DNA of 64,000 bases from the NCBI GenBank assembly GCA_973895155.1, contig OZ316892.1, positions 16,492,001-16,556,000 on the forward strand. The letters run 5' to 3'. Numbering within the stretch: the first letter of the stretch is position 1; the number at the start of each line of letters is the position of its first letter. This stretch comes from Marsupella aquatica (lineage: Eukaryota; Marchantiophyta). Shown piece after piece: positions 45,300 to 58,378 of this stretch. Below the pieces are notes generated by a model that worked only from the letters and a program-made list of their open reading frames with translations, made no database searches and had not been told where the DNA came from. The position numbers and the translations under genes were made by a program.

Positions 45300-47150
45300 C
45301 TACTAATATATCCCTGCAAAACAGAAAGGCAAGAAATTAACTATTTAAGCACAAAGGAAGCAATGGAAGTAGACACTACAGTCTCCAACAAGGGGCACAT
45401 GCAAACAATAGTATGAGACAAACTGTTCTTTATTAAATAGCTCCAAGAGCAGGGATACATGTACAATGAGCTACATACATTTGCGCTTTGGTATAATCAA
45501 GTGTACAGTTTGCCACACTGCAGTTGCTTCATCTTGTTTAATTTTTTCTATATCTCTCTTAGTACTGTCTACCTCTGACTCTGCCTCGGTCACCATTAAG
45601 TTGAAAGGGCCTTCTTGTAGAAGAACCCCTGCCTTTAGGGATTCACACATCTATTCAAAGGACACAACTTTCAAGGCCTCATTTTGAACCAAGCCATTCA
45701 CATCAGACCAGCAACAATGTGAGTGGTGTTGCTGATAAGAGCAAAGGATCGGCAACCATGCCGTTCAATTAACTTATTCTAAAATACTGCAAAACGTGTT
45801 GTTGAAAATCCGCTTGGAACTAGCATGGCATAGACACCTCAAAAATGGGATTTGCTATTGAAGTAGGCAAAATCTTGGGTGTAATCTAACCCATCGCACA
45901 ATAAACACCACAGATTCAAACTCTCTTTGGGGCGCTGCAACAATGTGGAGCTTACTTGGATCCTCCAACAAAGTGCTTATTACTGTCCCACTTGGAAGCT
46001 CTGCTAGTGAGGTCCTTGCATAGAGAAACACATAATAGACATGAGAAAGAACAAGGGCCAACATTTGATACACTATGCCTATTGTGTTTCAGTTGTTTGC
46101 TGTAAGCTCTCTTTTGAGTGCAATCTGACATAATCTTGAGTTACTACTTGACGATCCCTAGCTAGTACAAAAACTAAAACAAATGCAGAGAAAATGAGTA
46201 CCTAGGATGAAGCTCTACAGGGCTGAGCTGCTCTATGATGGGCACTGCTGCAAAGTTGTCATCGGGCTTCTTCCTATTGCCTAGTATTGTTGCTCAATCT
46301 GTCATCCGCAAAAGTAAATGGAATCATGCATATGTTCAGAAAAAAAGGACTCTTGACCGCGGTCTATAGAGTGCAGAACTTGCGCATGAACTCCAGTACT
46401 TTACTTCAATCAACTAGACAAAATCCATTCAAGCATTCCAGTCAGGACACAAAGTGGAGAGGGAATAGTTTTCTGTCATGAAAAGATTGCAACAGAAAGC
46501 AATCGACAAAACAGTTGGTACGTAGAGGCACAAATGCAAAAGCAAACTTACAAAAGAGCAATTAACAATATTGTCTCGAGTTCAACTGCGTGTATAGCGT
46601 AGAGCAGAGTAAAAGAGGTGAAGGATGGCCAATGAAGAGCATACGAGGTGAGAGATGGCAGCACAGTGCAAGAGCAAAAGACCTAATATTCCACCTGAGA
46701 AGTTGACATTGATTCATTACTTCAAACAAACTTCAAAATGGGTTTGTTCAATGCAGGCAAAGCTCCTTCCAATGCAAGTGGGGGATGGCAACATGGGCTT
46801 GTCACAGGCTGGCTACTACACTAATGGCTGCATTCAACAAATAAAAACTAAACCATAGGTGGCAACAAGCACAAGGTTGTCTCCTCGACGCATCCTACAT
46901 TGAAAGGAATCCTGATTCATACCTTCAACTCTCTCTGATCTGAACAAGACCTGGTCCAAGAAGCAAGCAGCTACGGGCGCAACCTGGATCAATGGAGGAA
47001 GCTAGGAAGCAATGGAGGCAAGCTGGCCAATACCCACTGCAATCTGGGCCAACTCCCACAAAAAGCACATAGTTAATCACAACAAAGGCAGCTGCCGACA
47101 ATAAGAGCAACATTGCAGCCGCGATGGTGAGCACCAACCAAGCTGCAATG
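45300..47150. other. no gene seen
   Basis: This stretch shows only short, unrelated frames. It may contain 5' introns or flanking DNA of the decayed minus-strand gene, but no exon could be supported. Confidence 0.4.
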
Positions 47151-47154
47151 GGGA

Positions 47155-47430
47155 GCATACAATTGAGAAGCAATAGCAATGGGAATAGCGAGTAGACCAC
47201 GAGAGGCGAGTAGAGTGACCACGGTGGTGAGCAGACCGCAAGAGGTGATGGCAGTCACTGTGGTGGCAAGTAGCAGTTGCAAAGAGATATCGCAAGGCAG
47301 TGGCAAGGAGCAATGGCAAGGCAATCAACAGACAAGATTGTAGTGTTGCAATCGGCAATGGAGCAATAAGCAATGGAGCAATCAGCGATGGAGCAAGGCA
47401 AGCAGCAGATTGCAATCGGTGATGGAGCAG
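47155..47430. repeat. degenerate GCAATGG/AGTGGC-rich repeat tract
   Basis: Strings such as GCAATGGAGCAAT, GGTGAGCAGACC and GGCAAGTAGCAG recur with irregular spacing. Long minus-strand frames here result from this low-complexity composition and are not genes. Confidence 0.6.
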
Positions 47431-47479
47431 AAGCTTTCATCCTCTTGCCCAAAAGCAGGAAAAGCTTGAGTGTGGCCTC

Positions 47480-50219
47480 GTCCTTGGGCAAGCTTGATTG
47501 ACCCCTCCTGCTTGCACCAATTCATTCTCCTCCCTCCCGATTCACTCCCCTCCCTGTGCCCGATTCCCTATCGCCTCCAAAAGACCCCCGAAAACACCCC
47601 TGCCAAGATTCCAAACGCGACTCCTTTCAAATTTATTGTGGGCAACAATGCTTGGGGTGTAACCAAATACACTCCCCCTCCTTCTCCCCAAAAACAATTT
47701 AAATCTGGTGTAGCTTAAGGGTACATCATTGTATTTGCCTTGTCTCAAAAATTGGAATGAGTTGGAATAGGAGAGGCCACTTCAAAACTTAGTCTCCTAC
47801 CTTATTGACAATTGTACAATACTCCCTAGAGAATCCACATGTACCAATTGGGAGGGGTCAGTGACTGTGCCAATTAGAAGGTGCCACGTGTTGTGTGAAG
47901 ATGTTGTACAAAAACCCCTAACTTATCTGGACGCCTTCCATGGAAGGCAGCCCAACTAATGGAGGCCTATAGTTCTTTAAAGTGGGCCAAAAATTAAAAC
48001 ACACCCTATTGTTCTTCCACGAATCTTCAGAAGTCTTTTGCCTAACTCATTTAAATTGGTCTATACTTCGTTGCACGTGATGAGTCACTTCCGTGGAAGT
48101 GACCCCCCCAAGACTAGAATGTTTGCTTTTTGGAAGCCAAATGGTCCTAAGAGGCATTTTTTGCATGAAGTACTATTGTTGATAATGCTGTTGAGTTCTA
48201 TACATTTGCTGGCTACCTATTGTGAGAGAAGTGGCGAGAGAACCAAAAATCAATTTCCTTGTTTTAGATTGGGGTATGTCAGCCAATGATTTTCTCTTCG
48301 TCTTAGGACTTTGATTGCAGAAGAAATGTTGAGTTGTTGCACTCTTTTGCACATGCACATTAGGCAAACCAGAGTTCCCTTGTCACCGACAATTCTCAAC
48401 TTGAGAGACTCATCTTTTCAACTAGCAACATTGGCCAAAGAAAATATAAGATGCGCAATTCAAAGCCAATGTTGCGCAATTTTGAGAGGCTCACAGTCTT
48501 GTGGTTGAGAGAAGGTGGAATTGGGGTTGTCTTGCTTTTGTCTAGAGAAGAGCCAGGTTTCATCCAATAGAGTAGCCTTGGGAGTAGCATTGCAAGTAGA
48601 AGTTTAGCAAGAGAGGTTATAGGTGTTGAGAGAAAATTTTATCGCAACTTACTCTACCCTACCACTTAGCTTTGGCGTACATTGTTGACTCCAACGCCAA
48701 GCTCCTCTATGGTCCAGGCCTCCAAAATGGCCATCCGGGCAGCCATCCGGGACTAAGTATGGGAGACTAGTGGGCAATGAAGCGGTGCACTAGCAAAGGC
48801 AATGCACTAAGCTGATGATGCATAGTAAGGACTTAAACTACTATTGGGAGTTGGTTAGGTGATGGGAAGGGCCGAGCTTAAGGTGGACCATCTAGACCCC
48901 CAAATGGACTTTGAGTTCTAAGAGCTTGAGTAAGAGCTCCTATTGGGCCCAATGTCAATTTAGTTTTTTCATGCGCAACAAACGTTTGGCACATGAGTTA
49001 CGACGCGGTGTAGGTGTAGCCATCTGGGACCCCCAACTAACAATGGGTTTTGAGGATTTGGGCATGAGCATAGGTGAGTCTGATCCCAACAAGCTAAGGC
49101 ACTTACAGATGTCTAACTAGAAAGTTATGGGCATAACAAGTTAGTTGTGTGTCCATGCAATCAAGTAGGAATCCAGGCTGAGGGCCAAACATAGGGGACC
49201 AAAATTGGTCTAAGGGTCGAAAGTCCTAAAAACCATATATGAGGGGAGTGGTGTCTCTCTAGGGGCCAAGGGCGAGCCCAAGTCGTGAGCCAGGACGGTC
49301 GCGATACCAAGGAGAAATGCCAAACAGAAATAACAATAACTTCTCAATGGGAAGTTTGTTGGAAGACTTCTAGGATATATCAAAAAGCTCTTGAGGAGTA
49401 CTACATCCTCTTGAGCGCATTTAGGTCTGGGGGTGCCATTGGTTCTCAAGGTTTGTGGGGGCTATCTCACCCGCTTGCCAAATCCAGCCAAAATAGCAGC
49501 CAAACCGTGGTCATTTTTCCATGGGAGCTTGCTTTGGGGAGGCAATGCACAATTGGAAGGGTGTTGAGGTCCAAGTGCATTTGGATCCTAGACTCTCAGT
49601 TGGGTTGGAACCTTGGAGATGGTTGCTAGAGTTGGGGCCAAAGTGGTCTTGGCATTTGGGACAAGCTTAGGGACAAGCTAGCTATTTGGGCCATGCTCAG
49701 CTGTCCTGGAGCCAGGGCGGTCAACCAATGATAAATTAAAAATGTGGAATCTTGGGCGACATCCAATAGAGGGACTGTTCTGGACGAACAATGGGTGTTG
49801 GCTCTAGCTTCAGCTTATGGCAAGGCCATGCGGGCCCAGGTTGTTCTATTCACTGACCTACTTACCAATGTCTATCAAGATCCTAATGGGTTACTTGCCA
49901 ATGTGTTTGGTTGCTTGTGCACACAATGAGGATCATTGAACAACGGTTGTGTTAGGGAGCAAGTGTGGCTTCTTATGGGAGTTGTCGTTGTTGGTGATAG
50001 AGGCACCAAGTTGCTTGCTCAAGGAGTTTTGTGTAGGCAATTGGGCACCAAGAGCACGTAGGCAAGAGTGCTAGGATTGGGCGTTGGGTGGCGAGGTCCA
50101 TCATGCACTCTCCAAGGCGTGAGAGAGGTCTATGCAACTTTCTCCTCAATCTTGGGAAATCTTCTTGTTCGTTTCATCCTTGTTATGCAATATTTTGAGT
50201 ACATGCATGACCATGTAGA
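47480..50219. other. no gene seen
   Basis: About 2.7 kb without a supported coding region, repeat array or element boundary. The cytosine-rich start (47510-47720) resembles a transposon terminal region, but no partner was found. Confidence 0.4.
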
Positions 50220-50224
50220 GACTT

Positions 50225-53017
50225 TGTGGTGCGTCCCATGGCTCCCTAAACCCCATAAACCCCCCTTCACAAGCCGATTCCCGCGGGTTTCGCGCTTGGC
50301 GAGGCCGTTTCCGCGGCTTAGTGGCATGGGACGCTGCTAACCTCCTTCTACTACTACTATTAACATTTTACACACATATACTGGACAGATCCTTCATCGG
50401 GTCATGAGATACGTAGTCGGCCTAATCTAGGCCTTCCCTTGTCTTCCCCTCCATCTTGTTAGGTATATTTGGATTCCGCCGCCGGAATGATCCCCAATAG
50501 GCTTGGTTAAGCCGCTAAGACCTCTCTCAGCTCGACACATCCAACTCTCACTCTCTTGCTTACTTTCCTTCCTCTATTAGTTGATGTGGGCACTCTTCAC
50601 ACAAGTTAATGCGATACACAAATAGCAAAATGACTCCTTCTGACTGAGTCATACCATGCACTTGCCATACAAACAGTACATCTCATACACAAGCTCTACG
50701 AACTAAGCCGTGAGGCCAACTCTATTCAGCTCTTAGGCATGAGGAAACATGAATATACACAAGGGTCACTGTATGACTAACCGAGAGCTTCTCTTACTAC
50801 TTGATCCCAGCCCGGCTGGTGCAACTAAAAACTTGCTAAAGAAGAGGCCCTGAGCTCCCCGCTGCCCAGGTACTTATCCTGGTAGTGGATCCGCCTAATT
50901 CTTTGCAGCGTAAGCTTAATCTACCTAACTGAATCTACCTATGTACAGCGAGGCAGGAGTACAAGTGTTGCTCTTACCAGTGGAACTGCAATCCCACTAA
51001 GCTAAGTGTCAGGGCCGCCTCTTGGTCCTGATCCTAATCCTAAACTTAGAGATCTGAGCCCGCCCTGCCCACTCACGCCTCCTCCCTCCACGTCCGCCCT
51101 CCTTGAAAGGAGCGGCCCTCCACCACCGTCATGGCAGTGGTGGTTGTTCCTCAGTGGACGCCCCCAACGCTTCCACCTCAGCCACTGTCGTAGGTTTGTT
51201 CTCTGACAGATTACCTGTCCTTGATTGAGTCAACTCTCCATCGGCCTGATTGGGTCCACCCCCGACAACGGCATCGGCTTCAACATCAGCCTCGGCTACG
51301 GCCTCAGCCACGGCTACGGCCTCTCCTGCACACTCAAGTGGCGGATTGGGTACCTCGGCTTCATTACCGAGTATCCTGGCCTCGGCTTTGTCATTCCCCT
51401 TCTTCTAGGGTAGTTGGATCCTCTGCCGTAACCCTGCCTGAGGTTGGTGCTGGGTTTACCTCCTTGGTCACCACGGCCTGTGGAGCCGTATTACTCCCTG
51501 ACCCTGAAGGTTTCCGCTTCTTCTTCTTTTCTGGTTCGGCAGCTGGCCCCTTCCCCTTCCCACTTACTTCCGGCACTAGTGCAACTGGCGCGGCTTGTCC
51601 TTCGGCCAGTACCACTCCTAGTAACTTAGTGGCCTCAATTTGAGTTGGCCCTGATGAAGCCAAGCACTTAAATACTGCGGCTTGTTTCTTCAGCCGCTCC
51701 GTTTGGTTGTCGGCTCGTCGTTGTAAGTTCTCTAGCTTCCGCGTGCTTTCCTCCAACTCTTCCATTCTTTGTTGATGGTCCTGGGAACGACCGAAACTCC
51801 TTGTCAGGTAAGGTCTTCCTGGTATCAACCTTGGTCTTATTACCCATCGGCAAGCCAAACACTTCAGCAATCACCCAGGGAGTGAGATAGAAATCCTTCC
51901 CATACACCCTTGTGGAATTGGTCTCGGACTCCCATGATCCCACGAATTCTAACAAGTCTGAGTCCGGCACCTCCGGCTTCAGCCATGGTAATCTTACGAA
52001 GGCTTCCAAGCCGGATCCGGCCATGAAGCCTTGGTACTTCTTGGTCTGCATAGCTGTAAAGCATGCATCCTCCTCTCGTGCAAAGTGTAATTGCACTTCC
52101 TCCGGTAGGGTCGCCGCCCAGCCTTTCCAGGTGTCATCGTTTGTTGGAATGGCATTGATGGGGTCAACCTCCTCCTCCTCGGCTTCTCTCTGCCTCCTGC
52201 TTTGCTGTTCTGCTAGCTTCTTTGGTGCCGCCGACCTCGTTCTTTTTGCCGGGTGGCCTCTTCGTTGTTGTTCCCCTTCCTCTTCATCTCAGCTCCCGTG
52301 GATGTCTTTCCTAGCACGGTTGCCTTTGTCCACCCCTCCGTGCTACCCTTCAACTCCGAGTGTATGTTGTTGCAGCGTTTGATGGCTTCTCGGATGCCGA
52401 CGACTCTATCTTCGCAAAACAGCAGGTCGTCTAGCTCGTTGCCAGTAGGCGTCCACAGGAATTCAGCCTTGATGAGTTCCCCTCCTAAGAAAGCAGCTTT
52501 CTGCAGCTCCCACAATCGGGCGAGCTCCTGCCGTTCTCGAGCTGCTCTCTCCGATTCTTCGTCCTCGTAAGTCCCAATGTACTCAGTTGCCCGTTCGAAC
52601 AGGCATCCCCAAAAATGTGCCGCTTGATTGACGTTGCTCATACCCTTCTCGAGTTGATAGTCGGTATCTGTTCCCACCCTGAGCGCTTGCCTAAGCAGTT
52701 GACAGTAGTTGGCCGCCCGTAGTCGCCTGCCTAGTGCGTGCTTGCAAATGAGCCACTACTCCTCGCGAGCAGTCCTTGCCCCTCTCCTCCTAAGGTTCTC
52801 CCTCCCATTGGTTACCCCTAGCCGCCGGCACTTAGCGTGCCCTAACCCTAATCGTATTCTCTCCCCTGGCGTCCTTACTTCTGGCCTCGGCTCAGGTTCC
52901 ATAGTCACCCTTAATTGTTTATATTTTCCTTATTTATGTAACTATACTAAGGTGTTTCTAGGGTACACTTCCCTTTTCCCCTTAAACTAGCCCAGTGATT
53001 CCTGGCTAGGCATCACA
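50225..53017 (-). mobile_element. full-length non-autonomous coiled-coil element, copy II
   Basis: On the plus strand the element starts TGTGGTGCG and ends GGCATCACA, and GACTT flanks both sides (50220-50224 and 53018-53022), a 5-bp target duplication. The termini are short imperfect inverted repeats (TGTGRTGC), like LTR ends. No second copy of either end was seen inside, so conventional LTRs are not demonstrated. It encodes only the coiled-coil protein; 50225-51265 is non-coding and is shared with 11809-12838. It carries an internal deletion relative to copy I, joining DHQQR to the distal coiled coil. Confidence 0.75.
51391..52902 (-). pseudogene. coiled-coil gag-like gene, copy II
   Basis: The start ATG at 52902 opens MEPEPRPEVRTPGE. 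The frame passes one TAG near 52757 (Trp in copy I) and continues through SNVNQAAHFWGCLFERATEY and LDDLLFCEDRVVGIREAI. It then shifts near 52250 and goes on with LPWLKPEVPDSDLLEFVGSW and RVYGKDFYLTPWVIAEVFGLP. After the internal deletion comes the final coiled coil (ELEESTRKLENLQRRADNQ) and a Pro/Lys-rich tail with a KKKKRK stretch, ending TTLEEGE at 51391. The conserved FGLP box and C-terminal coiled coil are the family's defining parts. The protein could be a Gag-like structural protein, but this is inference. Confidence 0.6.
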
Positions 53018-53022
53018 GACTT

Positions 53023-53297
53023 CCCAAGAGACTTGAATCTAGAAGGATGGCACTATATTGTGATTTTCTTAATTCCTAGCGCATTTCCAGCACCCTCAAC
53101 AAAAACATTCAATAGATATATAGGTCAAATCCATGCAAGCCAATTTATTGTCAAGAACAAGAGGGAGCTAACTACCTCCCCAAAGAATCTTGGCCAAGAA
53201 TGAGCTTTCCTTTTGTGCTTGCATTTTGCTTTTGTCGTATTGTCAACTTCATGTCTAAAAAATTGCTGGTGGTAATGGTATAGTTTACTTTTTGGTC
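53023..53297. other. no gene seen
   Basis: Short AT-rich spacer between the coiled-coil element and the copia element, without a supported feature. Confidence 0.4.
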
Positions 53298-53302
53298 GAG
53301 TG

Positions 53303-53454
53303 TGTTATAACCCGTACCTAAACCTACCTACCTAGGGTTAAACCCCTACTACAGTTAGGCTAAGCCCAACCAGCTAACTACCTAGTCACCTAAGGAGCTA
53401 TATGTAATGGTGGTATGATGAATGATACATTGAGTTATTCTATACCTCACAACA
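53303..53454 (+). repeat. 5' LTR (152 bp)
   Basis: Starts TGTTATAACCC and ends CCTCACAACA. It contains a GAGCTATATGTAATGG stretch that may serve as a promoter core. It is directly preceded by the GAGTG duplication. Confidence 0.93.
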
Positions 53455-53788
53455 CATTATCAGCACGATGTTGATTTGAATCAAACTTTTTTTTAATCAT
53501 CTCTCTCCTTTTGAGATAGACTGGCAACCTTTTAGGAAAGGATTTATGGCAGGCGAAGGTGCAGCGGTGGTAAGATGAATCAAGGGGGATGGAAGGTTAT
53601 AAATCGAGATTACACATGAAACAAATTGGACGATTGAGATAAGAAATTACAATTCACCAACTACAATTTGCAATTCCATTTCCTCTTTCTCAAATTTCAA
53701 CAATGGAATGAAATTGAGATTGGACACCCAAATACAATAGCAACCTTGTGCTTACCAATAAGAAATTATACCACTAGAATCTAGCAAT

Positions 53789-56700
53789 ATGTCAAAGAAT
53801 TTTGTGGAGAAACTCTTATTTCAACCACTCAGCATCGATGGTGCCAACTATTTGTCTTGGACGCTCGATGCTGAAGCTCATCTAACTTCAAAGAATCTAC
53901 AAGATACAGTAATAACTGACAATGGCCAAACACTTCAGCAAAAAGCGCAGGCATTGATACTAATTTGACACCATTTGAGTGACTCTCTGAAGCGACAGTA
54001 CATGAACGAATATAATCCGAGAGTCCTTTGGGACGCACTTCAATCACGCTTTGACCACACGCGCACCATACACTTGCTTGCGGCCAGACACGATTGGATA
54101 AATCTCCGGGTCTAGGACCATAAAACAATCGCGGATTACAATTGCAAATTATTTCGGATTGTATCCCAATTGGCCATATGTGGCCACCACGTTAATGATG
54201 ACGAACAGATTGAGAAAACGCTCTCTACCCTTCACTCTACAAATCTCATTCTCTCTACCCAATATCGCAATATGCGATTCACACAATATTCCGAGTTGAT
54301 TGCCCATATGCTCCTAGCTGAAAAGCACCAGCTATTGCTATTACAGAATTCCCAAAAACGACCCCCTGGAACTCTCCCTCCAATCACAAATTCAGAATCC
54401 CACTACGTTACAACCCAGAGGGGAGAGGGCTCATCTTACCGTGGTCAAGGTAGTTTCAGGGGGAGAAACACATACAGAGGCCGAGGTAGCTCTTTCAGAG
54501 GATGCGAAGGCAGAAGCAACAACTTCAGAGGCAGATCTAGGGGAAGATACCAAAACACCGGCGATAACTTCAGAAACAATTGGCAGCGAGGCAACTATCA
54601 ACCCCAAGCGAGGACAAATCAACAGCAAAGCACTCAAAGAGATAAATACAAAAACCCCTCTACCTGTTTTCGTTGTGGCACTAAAGGCCACATTCAAAAA
54701 TTCTGCCGTACACCTGCACACCTGGTGCAACTATATAAGAAGAGCACTGCACAAAATGAACCTGAGACGTATGGGACTTTCCTAGAATCCACAGAAATTA
54801 TACCAACTATAAACATGGTCATATCAAAGACCACACCTGATTCTAGTATCAAAGAAAATTTTTCCCACTGCATAGTCGACAGTGGTACATCGCATTCCAT
54901 TTTTAAGCATAAGGAATACTTCAAGAAAATTATACCATCCCAAAGAAAACTTATAACGATTATGGGCCAGCATCAATTGGAAGAGGGATTTGGACCAGCA
55001 TTGGTCACCCTACCCCATGGGACGATAATTCATGTGGATTCTACGATATATGCCCCAAAGGCAACCAGAAACTTACTAAGCTTTGGGGATATCCGTGCTA
55101 ACAAACTACATATTAAGACGGGCACTCAACAAGGACGGGAAGTCTTGTACATCACCTCGGGGGAACCAACAAATACCAAGATCAGAGAGATCCTGAGAGC
55201 ATCACCCCCCGGTTGTTACACTACTGAAATCCACAGCTTCTACACTGGAACACCCCAAGGCACACTTACCGAGATCTGGCACAGGAGACTAGGCCACCCG
55301 GGAACAACAATGTTCCAAAAACTGATTAGAGAAACCCTGGGCATACCGGAAATGGTCCACCCCACATCCATGAAAGCTCCCTGTTTAGCTTGCTCACAGG
55401 GCAAGCTCATAATCCGGCCCTCACCACCTACAACTGAGCGCCAAATCCCCCACTTCCTGGAGCGCATACACGTTGACGTATGCGGGCCGATTGACCCTCC
55501 AAGTGGCCCATTTCGATTTTTCTGGCAGTCATAGACGCATCAACAAAATGGAGTCAGATATCCTTACTATCCACACGAAACCTGGTATTCTCCAGACTCC
55601 TTGCCCACATACTAAAATTGAGAGCTCAATTCCCTGAAAACCAAATTAAAGCACTGAGAGTAGATAACTCTGGCGAATTTACCTCTAAGACGTTTGAAGA
55701 TTTTTGCCAGGCCACAGGCATTGATGTCCAGTACCCAGTACCCCATGTCCACTTTCAAAATGGAATAGCCGAATCCTTGATTAAATGATTGCAGCTGATT
55801 GCCAGACCCCTACTTATGCAGACAAACTTACCAACAGCTGCTTGGGGTCATGCCATCCTCCACTATGCTGCACTACTCAGTTATAGACCATCATCTTTTA
55901 ATTCCTCTACCCCACATCACCTAGCACTGGGGACCATACCAAATGTCTCTCACCTGAGAACGTTCGGCTGTAATGTAATGGTACCCATCCTGGGACCTAA
56001 GAGAACCACGATGGGACCCCAGAGACACCCAGGAATATACATAGGTTTTGACTCAGCTTCAATTATCAGATATATGGAGCCTACAACATCCGATGTCTTC
56101 AAAGCATGCTTTGCAGATTGCCACTTCTACGAAGATATTTTTCCCAGCCTACATACGAAGCAACTTGACAGAGAGAAAACCTCCCAACTTACTTGGCAAA
56201 TTGATGTTGGCTTCTGGAACGACCCAAGGGATAGTCATGCGGACACTGAAGTACAATGAATCTTACACCTAGCAAGGATGGCAGAACACCTATCAGACTC
56301 CTTCGCAGATGCCGCCCAGGTGACACGCTCCCATATCCCAGCAGCAAACGCCCCATCCAGAATACAAATGGAGACCCCACCAGCATCAACAACAGCCCCG
56401 AAAGCAAAGAGAGGCCGCCCACTGGGATCTGTTGACAAGCAACCAAGATAGCGTAGAGCTGCCCCAGCACCTACACCCAGCCCATCAACCAGGGATCCAA
56501 CTCCAAGTCAACCAAATGTACCAGAAGACAATGCAGAGATATCAATCAACTATGGAAGAACCGGACATGTATGGGACAGAGAGCACACTACAATAGATGA
56601 ACAATTCACATTTCACATAGCACAGCAGATTGAAGACGAACTGCCTGACCCCCGAACAATCAAAGAAGTTGAGGTCCAACCTGACTGGCCTGAATGGGAA

Positions 56701-58378
56701 TAGGCCATCCATTTGGAACTGGACTCATTAATAGCCCGCCAGGTATTTGGCCCAATCACAATAGCAGAACCTGAAGCACATCTCACAGGGTATAAATGGA
56801 CCCTCGTAAAGAAAAGAAATGCGAAAGGCGAGGTAACAAGACACAAGGCTAGACTGGTGGCCCGGGGATTCACTCAAGTCCCGGGCAGAGACTACGACCT
56901 CACATACTCGCCGGTAATGGATGTCATTACCTACAGGTACCTGATTACATTTTCACAACGCCACCACTTATCCATGCATCAAATGGATATTGTGATAGCG
57001 TATTTATAGGGACACTTAGACAAAGTTATATACATGGAGGCCCCTCCAGAATTGGTGAAATGAGTCGAATACCACAGCAAAGGGAAACAAATCCATAAAG
57101 CAGCAACTCGGAACCAACCGGAAACATTTGAGCATACCAATTCAGCAATACTCCACAAGACTGCAGCAAAGATAGCCCTTAAAGTCCCTATACAGAATCA
57201 GAGAGACATCACCCGGAGAACTCGATTCGCAGTACAGGTGTTAAGATCACTATATGGCCTGACATGGTACAAACAATTTAAGTCCGAGATGCAGGCTATG
57301 GGATTTAAGAATGCAGACATATATAGCACCCTGCTTATTCCTGAAGCGGGAGAACAAGGAATTTATTATAGTAGCCATCTATGTGGACGATCTGAACCTG
57401 TTCGGAACTAAAAAGATTCTAACTGAAACTATTACACTATTGAAAAAGGCCTTTGAGATGCGCGACCTAGGCCAGACTTCTTTTTGCCTAGGCCTGCAAT
57501 TTGAACACCTGCACAATGGCATTTTACTGCATCAATCCACGTACATCAAAAAGATTCTAAGGCAATTTAACATGGACAAAGCCACTGCAGTCAGATCCCC
57601 CATGGACATTCGCTCACTTGATAAAGAAAAGGATCTCTTCCGAAAGAGAACCGAGATGGAGCCACTACTTGGCCCAGAAAAGCCATACCTATCTGCTATA
57701 GGTGTCCTGATGTTCCTTTCAAACCAGACAAGGCCTGACATAGCCTTTGCCGTAAACCTACTGGCATGCCATAGTGCCAAGCCGACTATTCGGCATTGGA
57801 ATGGCATAAAGCGCATCTTCCACTACCTAGCAGGTACCATGGATCTGGGACTATTTTACCCATCAGATACTAAATACTTACTCACTGGGTGTGCTGATGC
57901 AGGTTATCTTTTAGACCCTGAGGATGCAAAGTCTCAGACCGGATACGTTTTCTTGATGGGCGAGAAGCAATTTCATGGCAAAGCTGCAAGCAGACATTAA
58001 CTACTACATTGTCCAACCACTTAGAGATAATAGCTCTCTACGAATCAAGTAGGGAGTGTATCTGGCTACGCAACGTTATCAATCACATTCATGAGACTAC
58101 AAGGCATACCTACAATGTCAACACCGACGGAAATTCATGAAGATAATAGAGCCTGCATTGAACAAATTCAAGTAGGCTTTATCAAGGGAGATAGAACCAA
58201 ACACATCGCTCCTAAGTTCTTTTTCACGCATGAACAGCAAGGAAGTAGTATTCAAGTTAAATGGATACAAAACTCACAGAACATTGCTGATATGTTTACA
58301 AAATCCCTACCTCCTGCATTGCATAAACAACATGCAATCTCAGTAGGTCTACGGACCTTAACTGAACTACAAAATTAA
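53789..58378 (+). pseudogene. copia gag-pol with many stops and two frameshifts
   Basis: Gag starts at ATG 53789 (UBN2-like core) and passes stops at 53966 (TGA) and 54113 (TAG). It continues with a Gly/Arg-rich stretch and the knuckle CFRCGTKGHIQKFC. The protease motif is IVDSGTSHSIF. The pre-integrase domain has LGHPG and CLACSQGK. The integrase has DVCGPI, then a frameshift near 55530, then DNSGEFTS and NGIAE, so all three acidic residues are present. Stops follow near 55786, 56257, 56448, 56701, 57007 and 57061. After another shift near 57310, the YVDD box and RNase H (TEIHEDNRACIEQ, then ADMFTKSLP) run to 58376-58378. Between APPELVK and LRSLYGL is a long insertion like the one in the 12.8-kb element. 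Confidence 0.88.

Noticed and set aside
47073-47491. Several 80-112-codon minus-strand frames
   Set aside because: They overlap one another in different frames over a low-complexity GCAATGG tract and show no domain.
48911-49929. Plus-strand frames of 61-114 codons
   Set aside because: No motif, no relative in the window and no splice context; treated as chance frames in non-coding DNA.
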